Position numbers and translations under genes: made by a program. The notes under the pieces were generated by a model, which was not told the DNA's origin, searched no databases, and was given only the letters and a program-made list of their open reading frames with translations. Of a stretch of 64,000 bases of DNA, positions 1 to 12,359 are shown piece after piece. The stretch is from Panulirus ornatus (Eukaryota; Arthropoda; Malacostraca; Decapoda; Palinuridae), in NCBI RefSeq assembly GCF_036320965.1, contig NC_092250.1:11190100-11254099 (forward strand), given 5' to 3'. Position 1 is the first letter of the stretch, and every line of letters begins with the position of its first letter.

Positions 1-72
1 ATTCCTTTATGTATAGTTCAGTTTTGATCATTGCCCTATTGTGATTTCATTTTTTGTTGTTGTTTGTTGTTG

Positions 73-1543
73 AGTATTCCTGGTAAATTATATGGGAGGG
101 TATTGATTGAGAGGATGAAGGCATGTACAAAGCATCAGATTGGGGAAGAGCAGTGTGGTTTCAGAAGTGGTAGAGGATGTGTGGATCAGGTGTTTGCTTT
201 GAAGAATGTATGTGAGAAATACTTAGAAAAGCAAATGGATTTGTATGTAGCATTTATGGATCTGGAGAAGGCATATGATAGAGTTGATAGAGATGCTCTG
301 TGGAAGGTATTGAGAATATATGGTGTGGGAGGCAAGTTGTTAGAAGCAGTGAAAAGTTTTTATCGAGGATGTAAGGCATGTGTACGTGTAGGAAGAGAGG
401 AAAGTGATTGGTTCTCAGTGAATGTAGGTATGCGGCAGGGGTGTGTGATGTCTCCATGGTTGTTGAATTTGTTTATGGATGGGGTTGTTAGGGAGGTAAA
501 TGCAAGAGTTTTGGAAAGAGGGGCAAGTATGAAGTCTATTGGGGATGAGAGAGCTTAGGAAGTGAGTCAGTTGTTGTTCGCTGATGATACAGCGCTGGTG
601 GCTGATTCATGTGAGAAACTGCAGAAGCTGGAAACTGAGTTTGGTAAAGTGTGTGAAAGAAGAAAGTTAAGAGTAAATGTGAATAAGAGCAAGGTAATTA
701 GGTACAGTAGGGTTGAGGGTCAAGTCAATTGGGAGGTAAGTTTGAATGGAGAAAAACTGGAAGAAGTAAAGTGTTTTAGATATCTGGGAGTGGATCTGGC
801 AGCGGATGGAACCATGAAGCGGAAGTGGACCATAGGGTGGGGGAGGGGGGCGAAAATCCTGGGAGCCTTGAAGAATGTGTGGAAGTCGAGAACATTACCT
901 CGGAAAGCAAAAATGGGTATGTTTGAAGGAATAGTGGTTCCAACAGTGTTGTATAGGTTGCGAGGCGTGGGCTATGGATAGAGTTGTGCGCAGGAGGGTG
1001 GATGTGCTGGAAATGAGATGTTTGAGGACAATGTGTGGTGTGAGGTGGTTTGATCGAGTAAGTAACGTAAGGGTAAGAGAGATGTGTGGAAATAAAAAGA
1101 GCGTGGTTGAGAGAGCAGAAGAGGGTGTTTTGAAATGGTTTGGGCACATGGAGAGAATTAGTGAGGAAAGATTGACCAAGAGGATATATGTGTCGGAGGT
1201 GGAGGGAACGAGGAGAAGTGGGAGACCAAATTGGAGGTGGAAAGATTGAGTGAAAAAGATTTTGTGTGATCGGGGCCTGAACATGCAGGAGGGTGAAAGG
1301 AGGGCAAGGAATAGAGTGAATTGGATCGATGTGGTATACCGGGGTTGACGTGCTGTCAGTGGATTGAATCAGGGCATGTGAAGCGTGTGGGGTAAACCAT
1401 GGAAAGCTGTGTAGGTATGTATATTTGCGTGTGTGGACGTATGTATATACATGTGTATGGGGGTGGGTTGGGCCATTTCTTTCGTCTGTTTCCTTGCGCT
1501 ACCTCGCAAACGTGGGAGACAGCGACAAAGCAAAAAAAAAAAA
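73..1543 (+). mobile_element. RTE-clade LINE copy, 5'-truncated, dead
   Basis: The copy enters the reverse transcriptase at the LLSIPGKLYGR motif and runs through EEQCGFRSGRG, FMDLEKAYDRV, RQGCVMSPWLLN and LLFADDTALVADS to the C-terminal WFGHMERISEERL and a short 3' UTR. The 3' UTR ends in the family tail (cgctacctcgc, then gggagacagcgacaaag, then poly-A at about 1532-1543). It would encode the enzyme that copies element RNA into DNA at a nicked target. It is broken: a TAG stop at 556-558 replaces a Trp codon, there are compensating indels around 815-850, a one-base insertion near 957 (tgtataggttgcg), and a TGA at 1247-1249. Most of the endonuclease half is missing. The family assignment is firm because the other copies in the window align throughout. 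Confidence 0.9.
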
Positions 1544-1545
1544 GA

Positions 1546-1547
<2 letters not shown>

Positions 1548-1606
<59 letters not shown>
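1548..1606. repeat. (TA)n microsatellite at RTE 3' end
   Basis: A pure TA run follows the poly-A tail of the preceding LINE copy. The same arrangement recurs after nearly every complete 3' end of this family in the window. Confidence 0.97.
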
Positions 1607-1609
<3 letters not shown>

Positions 1610-2620
1610 GGAGCGGCATGGTAATATAACCTTTATATCCGTGTGAGTAATGGGATCATAGAGGAAGTAAAAGTGAACTATAGCACAAATTTCGAGGGCA
1701 ATTTCAAACAACAACCTTAAGTACTGGGCTGTAATGTTACTGGTGGCAGCAGTTGCACATAACACGGGGGAATCGCTACGGTATTATGGAACCTCCGTAT
1801 TTTCTCATTTTTTTTAGCGACCAAAATTTGACTTTGGAACCCTTGATTTCGACGGCGAAACTGAAGTATAACGATGATTGCACTGATAGCCTATTTCTTT
1901 TTTTTTTCAGAAATGTTGTAATTGTAGAAAAATAATCCGTCAGTATAAGAAGAGGGTTATGGGAGTGAATCAGAATATACGAGAACTGCAGTGGGAGATC
2001 GGGTGTACGTAGCAAAACTTGCCAAGTCTGGGAACCTGAGGAATATTGAAGATCAGGAGCACAGTGAAACGTCAGGGCACGTGCGAATGGTTGGCTACAC
2101 TATACCTTCAACACGGAACACTAGGCTAGATCCCAAGGAACGTTTGCTACGACGTCAAGATAAGCCTATGAGTCTGGATCAAGGCAGGTAGATATAAAAC
2201 ACAGGAACGTGAGAGAGTTGAAATGTCTACATGACTAGGGCTAATGAGCCAAGCTTGAGTCTGCTACCGCCAAGAGAAGTCCACGAAAAATACAGGACAT
2301 ACGAATGAGGCAGAGAAGATGATGAGGAAAATATCATGATGGGATCAACGTGGATGGTTAGTGGGGCAACAGCACAGTTGTGAGCCTAACATTATACCAA
2401 CTTACCTCGGAGGCTTAATGGTTGGACCCAGCAGGAAATAATCCCGCCTTCATATTCGTAGACAATTCGTGTTCCCTGTAGAAGGCTCGTGCTCATTAAC
2501 TGCGTTCTGTAGATATAGGCTTAACCGTGGCTTAACCGAAAGTGTTGCTGGAGGTGTAGGTGGACTATATGGTGCGTTATTGGAAGCGGGGCTGGACGTT
2601 TTGGCGACCGGGCGCTCTGA

Positions 2621-2621
2621 C

Positions 2622-2661
<40 letters not shown>
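2621..2661. repeat. (GT)n microsatellite
   Basis: About 20 uninterrupted GT units, followed by a degenerate tttgtctttgtgtgta flank. Confidence 0.95.
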
Positions 2662-2663
<2 letters not shown>

Positions 2664-4332
2664 TCTTTGTGTGTATGTGAAGGGAAAGAGATGCGAGCAA
2701 GAGCTACATAAGAGCATCCATAAAGTATAAGAAGTGAGCTTGCTGTGTGAAAAACAAAACAAAACAAAAAACTCTTAGCTTGTATAGTCGATGACCAAGT
2801 AAATATAATGCCCTTACCAAACTCCAACCCACTGAAGTGTCTGAGAAGCATTTCGCAGTAAGTCAGGCACGCCCTGTAAGGCTATCAGTATCATTTCGTA
2901 CATTGTAGGCTACGTAGCGACCCTGACTCAAAAGAAGCATGAATTTATAGATACCTAAAGTCGTCTTGCGCTTCCATACATTCAGATTACAGTTTTAGGG
3001 AAATGCAGGCGTATGTAACGACTTGGGGACGTGAGAGTTCGAGAGACTGAAAAAAGGAAATGTCTACTGAACACTGTTAGGTGCTGTGGGAATAGAAAAT
3101 CCTTTGTTGCCAGGCCGAGTGTGGGAGTCTGGGATCATAGCCGCTTTTGCGGGGACGGTTTATATGCGCGTGTATTATCAATATGGTCGGTATTAGGTAA
3201 TTATTGTCACTTAAGACGTAACATACGAGAGCGACCAATGTTCAAGCTGTCTTCCTGTCAGGTTTATGGCTTCCAGCTCTCTCAGAGTCTCCTTTAGGAA
3301 CATTCAAGTGTCATTGCAGCATAGCAGCACAATAGCCAAAGCTGGCATCAAATCACTTTGCCCAACCAGGAAGGGACGGGTCTACATGGGAAAATTGACC
3401 TTTACAGCCCCCTCCCCGCCCTCTCCACTACACTGTCTGCAGTGCTTTATCAAGAAGATTTGCAACGAAGTGTAAGGACGGTGTTCATAATATCTAGGAG
3501 AGGACGACAGTCTTTTGAGGTCGCTCTGTCCCTCAGCCCACACCACCACAGACTTACTCATCATCAGGCGTCTGCTATCACCACCCCGATGATAACAGAA
3601 CCTCCGACATAACAGAGAACCTAGGCTGTGGACGCACCTGAAGGAAAGGACTACCGTCTCTGCCCTTCACTTCATCTCTGTCGTCCATATGCATTACATC
3701 AGGCAGGGAGAAGAGCTCCCAGAACACTGTTGGACTCACACAGCCATTCACAGCAGACGACAAAATGGAACCTGTCCCTGCCTCCTGAACACTTACTGTG
3801 CTGCTGTCACTCCCACGAGATACAGCCAAAAGGGAGGCATTATCTCCTCGACACGTAAGTCTCCGAAAACCCTAGAGATATGTCACTACCGTACCTCAGC
3901 CACTGTCGTTGTAATGGGCCGTCTCCTGAAGGTGGTGTGAGCTGCACCATGACGAAGGTTTTGGAGCAACACAACAATACCAAAAAGTATCGGAACGAAA
4001 TTCTCACTGGTCGGGGATATGTGGGGATTGTGAAGGACTCGTACGGAGCACCATGGGATGTGTTGAGACTGTGGGCGGGAAAAAAATAAGTGAAAGAAAG
4101 TGTAAGTTTGACAGAAAGTTTGTTGTTGTTGTTGCTGTTGGAGAGTGGGGAAAGGTGCCTATTCACACCGAGAGACATGAAAGAAAAAAGAACTTTTGTG
4201 CATTAATGACAGGTACGAACAGAGACATGCATGGGTCTAGTTTTCTAGTGCTGAGTTCTCCTAGAAGAAAATAAACCAGCGTCAAAATCTTCCATAAGAT
4301 CGGAGCGGGTCTGTTTCACAGCTCCACTCAGG

Positions 4333-4333
<1 letters not shown>

Positions 4334-4399
<66 letters not shown>
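4334..4399. repeat. (GATA)n-(GA)n compound microsatellite
   Basis: Four GATA units lead into about 25 GA units. Confidence 0.95.
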
Positions 4400-4402
<3 letters not shown>

Positions 4403-4776
4403 GATGTCTTCGGAAAACTGACAGAAAGAGACACAAAGTAAGGTGAACGACAAATATCTGTAACTGACTGATGATATCTGTGAACATAGGAGGAAAATGA
4501 AAGAAAATGTGAATGACAGACGAACTAATAACAATTTCACTGAAAAGGAAGTATATTGGTATCAACTGTGATGAATGTAACAAATGTACGAACCAAGAAG
4601 TTCGCGTGATTGGAAGTGAGAACAAAGAGAACACAACCCGTATTGGAACCTGTTCATTAGAACGTGAACCCCCTCACTATCGTTGTGTATGTCCTTAAAG
4701 GAGCTTGAGACAGCGACCTGCGACAGGATGATATCCCGTATTAGGTGTGTCTGCACACTTGTTAATACCGCTCGTG

Positions 4777-4897
4777 CACTCCGTGCTGGACCCTGGGATA
4801 TACGGGGTCATCATCTTGAGGAGATGTAGAATGCTTTCGCTAAGAGGGAACATCTGCTGTATAACCACGAGATATATCATTCTCAACTGTATAACGT
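4777..4897. other. About 120-bp segment present only in arm 1
   Basis: In arm 2 the flanks (ctcgtgca and taacgtcat) are directly joined near 46,925-46,935, while arm 1 carries about 120 extra bases between them. It is either a small insertion in arm 1 or a deletion in arm 2. I see no terminal repeats. Confidence 0.6.
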
Positions 4898-5968
4898 CAT
4901 GTCTGTACTTTGTTACAATACTGTATAGATAATGCTATGATAATTTGTCACCGCAACATTTTAAGACGTGAGGTAACGTCTTAAAGTAAGATGTTGAATT
5001 TATCAAGTGAAACATTAATGCAGGTAATGTAAATGTTTATGTCTTAGAGACGTGTAAGGATAAGCATAGTTATATTAGAGAGTGATCTGACTTTGTAACT
5101 TTCATCATTCAAAAAGTAACTGAAGTCTTATGATCGGTAATCCTTACCTGATATTTTGCATTTTTTTTTTTTCTAAGGAAACAAATCAAATGTCATAAGG
5201 AGATTATAAAACAGAAGATGTAGGAGTGGTTTCATAAGGCTGACCGTACCATTTATGGTGTTTATGGTGCAACACATAATGACACTTTCACTTCACGATC
5301 ATGTAAAGGGCACTTACGTAAGTCATTTCCATGTTGAGTTACGCATTTCATAACGAAACCCAAAATGTTGCTGAGCCGCGGCTGTATCTGATTTCATGAA
5401 TATTGTCATGTTTTTATTAAGCAATCATCTGTTCAGATGTTATACTTTATACGTGTAAGGTTAGAGTATAATTCAGCAGCTTTGAAACGAAAAGGAAGGA
5501 GCATTTAAAACTATTCATCATCACTAACGTAGATGCAGACCTCATAATAAGGTGATGATATGGTAAACAAATGCTATTTCATTAATCATTTTCATGGTGG
5601 CTCCAGATTGGAGACTTGGTTTGAGCGCTGCATCCTTTTCCCTTGAGTGATTCATTACGTTCAGAGCTTTGAAAAGATTGTAAAGATACTTAGATAAGCT
5701 CTCATGATGGATGGAATGCTACCGTGGACCATTTGACACATCCCAACAGACACTAAAGTTAGTGGTTTATGTCCTTTTTGGATATGGGGCACGTTAGTGG
5801 CTGGTGACATACAACGCACTTCTCGTACTGAGGATTCCTGCTCCTCCCATTCTCTCAGAGTAACTCTGCTGGACCGTACTGGAAACTCCTCGCCATACCC
5901 GAAAGGAAGATGAGAGGTTATACACTGCAACCACGCACCATCAGAACTTCCTGGACGGTATGAATAAA

Positions 5969-6017
5969 TTGTGGGTGAGGGATTGGGGTTGGGGGTTGGG
6001 GGTTGGGGGTTGGGGGG
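5969..6017 (+). repeat. GGGGGTT heptamer tandem repeat (G-rich)
   Basis: Four to five near-perfect units of ggggttg form a G-rich strand with several runs of four to six G. The same place in arm 2 (about 45,806-45,828, reverse strand) holds only one to two units, so the array expanded in arm 1 or contracted in arm 2. It could form a G-quadruplex. It is not the arthropod telomere unit TTAGG. Confidence 0.85.
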
Positions 6018-6722
6018 ATGAGTTGCTGACATTTAAAGACTCCATGGAACAGGAGGGTCGTATCCTCATACCATTCCTTAACTCTACTTGTTCTGGCTGG
6101 ATGGGGGCGTTAAGCCCCTCAGCGACAGTAAGGGAAGAATGGGGACAAGTGGTAGTACTGAGCCATCATTTCCTTTTCGAGGCGGAAGACGGAGCGTCTA
6201 TAAACTTGAAGGTTTATAGTTGGTCTTCCAGTTTTCTTTCTCTCAATTTTTCTCTAATATTATCATTTTTTTTACCCCACTTGACTGAGGTTTTCAGAAC
6301 GTACAAAGGTTCACCCATCGTGTTATCTTCTCATTCTCATATTTACTGTATTACCTCCAAGTGTCGTCATTCCTCCCTGGGTCCGTACAACCCAACCTTA
6401 AAGCTTTGTGTTTGTTAGTAAACATACGAAGCTTTTATGCCTCTGGCCATCAAGAACTTGCCTAAGTGGTGAAGAAGGTCGTGCTATACATAGTTTGGAA
6501 TCCTCGCAATTCAGTGGTTATCCATTTTCTTTGCCCTTAACATAACTTTATTATTCTAGATACTAGTCTTATCATCGTGCCAAAATACTGTCATGGGATA
6601 CGAACCCGTGTGCGCTTTGCAGGTTGCCATAACCTTCTTCATTTCAAAAACATCCAGTGATATATACAGTGGACAATGTGAAGCTTACCTTAGCAATTCC
6701 CATCTCAACCAAGTCAAAATCA

Positions 6723-6723
<1 letters not shown>

Positions 6724-6771
<48 letters not shown>
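6724..6771. repeat. (CA)n microsatellite
   Basis: About 24 CA units. The equivalent tract in arm 2 (44,955-45,107) is about three times longer and interrupted. Confidence 0.96.
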
Positions 6772-6773
<2 letters not shown>

Positions 6774-7829
6774 TACTCGCACACACATGTACAAACGTGG
6801 TCCATTGTATGTATGGAACCCAAAATACATGTCCAGCATACGGCGCACACACTTCGGTAAAAACTAAATCATACGACAGCGTTCTGTATACATATCATCT
6901 GTTTCTCTACCTTACCTTCCTGTGTTCAACCACCTCCCTCTTCCGCCTAGATCATCAAAGTAAACTAAACACTCAACTGGAAGACGCCTCTTGACCCACA
7001 TTCGTTACCTTTATCCTTGCACGTCTGCCAGGACTCCAGCCTCATAAGTAGCCAGGAGTAGTTCCTGATAACATATAAGATCGTCTGATTACTTACACTT
7101 CCTGGCTCTCCTTCTCTATCGCTGATGCACGTTACCTTCAATGTGATTACCGGCGCTGCCGCCCGCCTCTACGTTCTCATGAGAAGGTTACTGATGTCGG
7201 CCGCCCCGGAAACCAGTAGCAGGCTAAGTGACTGTTACTGGAGGAGACGGATCCTGGAGACAGTTCAGAACTCATATTAACATCATTAACCTTACGTAAC
7301 TGACTCTCGGTTAGGGTTACTTAAGGCTGGTTAACTTAAGCGAATAGTTTTTGAAGAGAAGTTTCGAACTGGTTTCTTAGGAAGCTGCACTAAGTTGAGA
7401 ACTGAACTGAAAGAAACATGCGTGTGGCAGTATTTTCTGGCTAACTATAGTAAATAAGTTTGTGTATCTAAGGTTGTGTAAAACCCACCAACTCCAGCAA
7501 CGGTGACTCTTCTTGCTCCAGTGCCATCCATCGCTGACGTCCTTGTCTAGTATGCAAAGCGCCAGTGACGGTAGTCCCTGTGACGCTGGCACCGACCAGG
7601 GTTGGAAGACCTGGTGTGCGTTATCCCGTGGCAGATTCTCATTGCAGGGTTAGCAGAGCCACCACCAGTGTCTCCTACGGCTCAATATAAGAGAGTTCTA
7701 AATCTCAGCCGTGTTTTGCAGTTTACCGTCGGTAACTTTTTCTCTGAGAGAAACTGGTGACTGTATTCAACTGGTATATGGTAGAAGGAAGACGGAGTGA
7801 TAAAGAACGAGGGGATTATGTGAGTGAGT

Positions 7830-8060
7830 TCCTGTCCAACTATGTCACAGCCGAGGTGGAAGAGCACCAACTACGGCTTCCCTTCTAGACCTGTGAGGTT
7901 TCACTGTCAGGATGCTTGGCACTTACATCACGCCTGAGGAACTTGGACGTCTTTCACCTGTGATTAATTTCAGAGGCAAGGCTTCTGGACGACAGCCAAG
8001 GGATGAGTTTGGGAAAACAAGAGAAATTTTTATTTTCTATTTTCTATTGGGATCCTTATG
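7830..8060 (+). repeat. About 230-bp interspersed repeat, copy 1
   Basis: This piece resembles 10,369-10,600 in direct orientation and its own arm-2 partner at about 43,690-43,920. Shared landmarks are tcctgtcc.a.tatgtcacag, ggaagagcacca, cttacatcacgcctga, ctgtgattaat and gggatgagtttggga. It is an old repeat of unknown class. No RNA polymerase III boxes or RT motifs were seen. Confidence 0.7.
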
Positions 8061-8099
8061 GTACGCAGGAGTGACCCGTCCCTCAAGACCCCTGTTGCC

Positions 8100-8225
8100 T
8101 ATAATGAGACAGACGGCTGGACAGTTGGATAGACAGACGGATGGATGGACCACGGAACAACAGATTGATGAACAGACAATGGATGGATGGACGATTGACG
8201 AACGAACAGACGAAGGGAAAGGAAT
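8100..8225 (+). repeat. Degenerate GACA/GGAT tetranucleotide-type repeat
   Basis: Irregular units such as gacagacgg, atggatggac and gaacagac repeat through about 125 bp, and the same pattern is kept in arm 2 at about 43,510-43,630. An open frame of about 106 codons crosses it in both arms, but the amino-acid changes between arms are mostly non-synonymous and the composition follows the repeat. I do not call it a gene. Confidence 0.65.
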
Positions 8226-9019
8226 ATTCTAATGAATGGTTGAATCACGGATGGACGCAAGGTGCATTGCCAGTGGAACTTCTGCTGACTTTGTCAGCCG
8301 CGTTAAGACAAAAGAGCAATTGATGAAGGTTCACACTCATGCATATCGTAAGTTTTATTCCTTTTAACACCTTAAATTTAAGATATGACATCTGACCTCT
8401 GTACAGATAAGATAAATAGAAAGTAATTTTCTGTGCCAAGTGTGAACTTACGAAAAATCGATAGCGTAAGATGAAGGTATTGCGAGAGACAGAGAGGCCG
8501 ACAACGTTCACTGGTCACGTGCTGAATATTTGGAAACAAGATATTGTAGCCTTGAGACGCGCGGAGAGGCAGTAATTCTCAATATTCACGATATGTGAAA
8601 TTATAGTTCAATCTCAGTCACATGTCATAAAGGCTTCACTGCAAATGAATTTAGCAGGAACTGATTTTATACTTATAGTTCTCTCTACCTTTCGTAGTAA
8701 TGATAATGATAAGTTAGAAGGGAGTCATGGATATGAGGAGAAATTGAATCTTGATGTAAGAACTCAAAAGTCTTGGAAACTGGTATGATGTTTCCATACC
8801 TCACTCACGTTACGTTGATGGCCTAATTCTCGAGAGCGTGTGGCATTTCCATGTCTCACTTTATGCTAATGCCCCATTAACCATGACTTTACGATGTCTC
8901 CATAAATCACATTACGCTAAGGGCCGATTACCTGGGAATTTACGGTGTCTCCATGTCTTCCATTACGCTACTGTCCGGGTAGCCAGTTTCCGGTCCCCAA
9001 CAGACAGTCTGACCTCCCA

Positions 9020-9235
9020 ACAAACCACTCGCATCCACTTCCCTCCCCAGCCCATCCACACACATATTAAAAAGAATAGAACAGTCATGGTGACATTACA
9101 CACCCTTGCCGGAAACCTACCTTTACCTGATACCACTCACCTTCTTCTTTACCTACTCGCACATGCGTTTTACTCGCTTGATAAAAGTTAATCACTGCTT
9201 CGAATAGCTTTCCTCCAACACCATTCAACATTTAT
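9020..9235 (-). pseudogene. Decayed RTE-type reverse transcriptase fragment (arm 1 copy)
   Basis: Read on the minus strand, this stretch encodes GVGGKL, then an AVINF-like segment, HVRVGKEEGEWYQVKVGFRQ and GCVMSP. It aligns with the VGGKLLEAVKSFYRG to GLRQGCVMSP segment of the RTE family in this window but is clearly more divergent, so it belongs to a different, older subfamily. The same relic sits at the matching place in arm 2 (42,430-42,720, plus strand), so the insertion predates the inverted duplication. Only about 70 codons survive and they are interrupted. Confidence 0.8.
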
Positions 9236-10192
9236 GTATGAATCTGGTATGAAAACGTTTCCTTTTTGCTAAAAAGAATAAGAAATGAAAAATATAGCCT
9301 TGTTATCTGATATGACTTGATCAGCGATATCAAAGGATGAATGAAATGATGGCAGAGATTAATATTATATTGAAATGCTTTTGTCTTAAACCTGTATCTT
9401 TTTCTTGATTTCAATGTCCCTAATTAGCATATTTTCGCATAATCATTTCTCTCGTATTTGATATCAGTACAATTTTTTTCAAGGCAACGTTTTTTTCGTC
9501 TTGCCAGTAGGAAGGTTTGACTCTCCGCCACATTGCCACATTGTGGCTGCTCTCACTTGGCCCTCCTGGCTTCGGGTTGTTTACGACAATCTGTCTGTTC
9601 CTCAGTCTGTGCTCACACTTCATCATACCAGCGTCATACTCGTGCATTATCGACATATCTCTTGAAAATACTTTCCCTCCACACAAAAGTGTCTTTTATT
9701 TTTCGCACGTTCGTATTTGCATTCTGGAGCCGATTACTTTGCATTGAAATGCACAGAGCGGATAAAGGGATGCATACAAAACCTCAGAGGAGAAATATGA
9801 AATTTGGAAAACCGACTTTTTGACCGATGTTGAAGTCTTATTTTTAGCACTTGATGAACTTCACTGAAAATGTTGGAAACCATGGAGTGTATACAGGAAG
9901 GACCCTTGCTCCAGGTTCCCATCTCTTCAAGGACTAAGGTTACGTACATCAAGCACAAACTGTTTAGAAAATACATTCATTTATCTATTGACCCTGAGAT
10001 CGTGTGCTGGATGAACTACTGTTTGTTGCTATTGGCAGGAAATATAGTTACAGAAATGTCCTACCCTTATTTTCTTTTCTTTTATACAGCTCATTAAAGA
10101 ATGTGAACGTATACGTTGAGATGAAACTTCAGTAAAAGACTTTCGTTTCTGTCACGTGACCTGGTAATAGTTTGTCTATATTCTTCAGTAGA

Positions 10193-11608
<1,416 letters not shown>

Positions 11609-12345
11609 ATTAACATCCAAAAGTCTTTCTTTTACTAGCCTATCAATCAACACGTAATCTAATGATACCCTTTGACCTTCTGTCCTACTCACATACGTAT
11701 ACTTACGTATATCGCTCTTTTTAAACCAGGTATTCCTAGCCGCCAGTCTTTTTTTCAGCATACAAATCCACAAGCTCTTCACCATTTCAGTTCACAACAC
11801 CGAACACCCCATGTACACTAATTATATCCTCAACAGCCACATTACTCACCTTTGCATTCAAATCACCCATCACTAATACCCTGTCTCGTGCATTAAAGCT
11901 GCTGACACACTCACTCAGCTGCTCCCAAACACTTGACTCTCATGATCTTTCTTCTCATGACCAGGTGCATAAGCACCATTAATCACCCATCTCTCTCCAT
12001 CCACTTTCAGTTTTACCCACATCAATAAAAAGTTTACTTTCTTACGCTCTGCCACACACTCTCACAGCTCTTGCTTCAGGAGTAGTGCTACTCCTTCCTT
12101 AGCTCTTGTCCTCCCCAAGACTTTTCCAAACCATTCCTCCCTTTTACCCATGAACTTCGTTTCACTCAAAGCCAAAACATCTAGGTTTCTTTCTTCAAAC
12201 ATACTGTCTGTATCTCCTTTCTTCTCATCTTGCTTGCATTCACACACATTCAGAGCCTTGGAGGAGGATGAGCACTCCCCGCTTGACTCCTTCTGTTTCC
12301 CCTTTTAGAAACCCTCCCCTCCTTGTATTTCAATTTCTAAAAGGG
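11609..12345 (-). pseudogene. RTE LINE endonuclease fragment
   Basis: On the minus strand the piece begins with part of the element's 5' leader (tttctaaaaggggaaacag, gagtgctcatcctcctcc) and runs into the APE-type endonuclease: MFEERNLDVLALSETKF, RTRAKEGVALLLKQEL, then after frame damage NTWFKKSDIRKYTYVSR and DYVLIDRLVKERLLDVNV. The endonuclease nicks target DNA to prime reverse transcription. The LSETK glutamate motif is visible. Frameshifts and stops break the frame, and the fragment ends before the SDH motif, joined to a plus-strand RTE 3' UTR. The matching intact-order region is 54,829-55,560. Confidence 0.85.
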
Positions 12346-12359
12346 GAAACAGAAGAAGG

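Larger units (their letters stand above)
1607..4539. other. Unrecognised intergenic DNA, no gene seen
   Basis: No coding region with recognisable motifs or convincing length is visible on either strand; the longest open stretches are under about 140 codons and dominated by simple repeats. The region holds a (GT)n tract at about 2621-2661 and a (GATA)/(GA)n tract at about 4334-4399. I see no homology to the mobile elements elsewhere in the window. Confidence 0.6.
4540..10192 (+). repeat. Inverted segmental duplication, arm 1
   Basis: This whole segment recurs in reverse complement at 41,245-47,165. Landmarks match in reverse order: the 4.54 kb edge (aaggaagtatattggtatca) matches 47.15 kb, the (CA)n at 6.72 kb matches the (GT)n at 45.0 kb, and the edge near 10.19 kb (cttcagtagaaag) matches 41.25 kb. 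The arms differ by scattered substitutions of a few percent and several indels, so they are separate loci with some age, not a hairpin read. The arm contains a decayed RT fragment, a GGGGGTT run and a degenerate tetranucleotide repeat, but no gene that I can recognise. The arms face each other across about 31 kb of retrotransposon-rich DNA. Confidence 0.93.

Noticed and set aside
1356..1629. Open frames encoding Tyr-Ile, Ser-Leu, Thr-His, Cys-Val or Glu-Arg dipeptide runs, here and at many microsatellites
   Set aside because: They are translations of (TA)n, (GA)n and (CA)n tracts with no unique protein sequence.
3031..4274. Several 70-90-codon frames in the unique DNA before arm 1
   Set aside because: Overlapping frames on both strands with no motif, no signal peptide pattern and no related copy; expected by chance.
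7912..8232. 106-codon frame kept in both arms of the inverted duplication
   Set aside because: The C-terminal half is a degenerate tetranucleotide repeat, and differences between the arms are mostly amino-acid changing, which gives no sign of selection.
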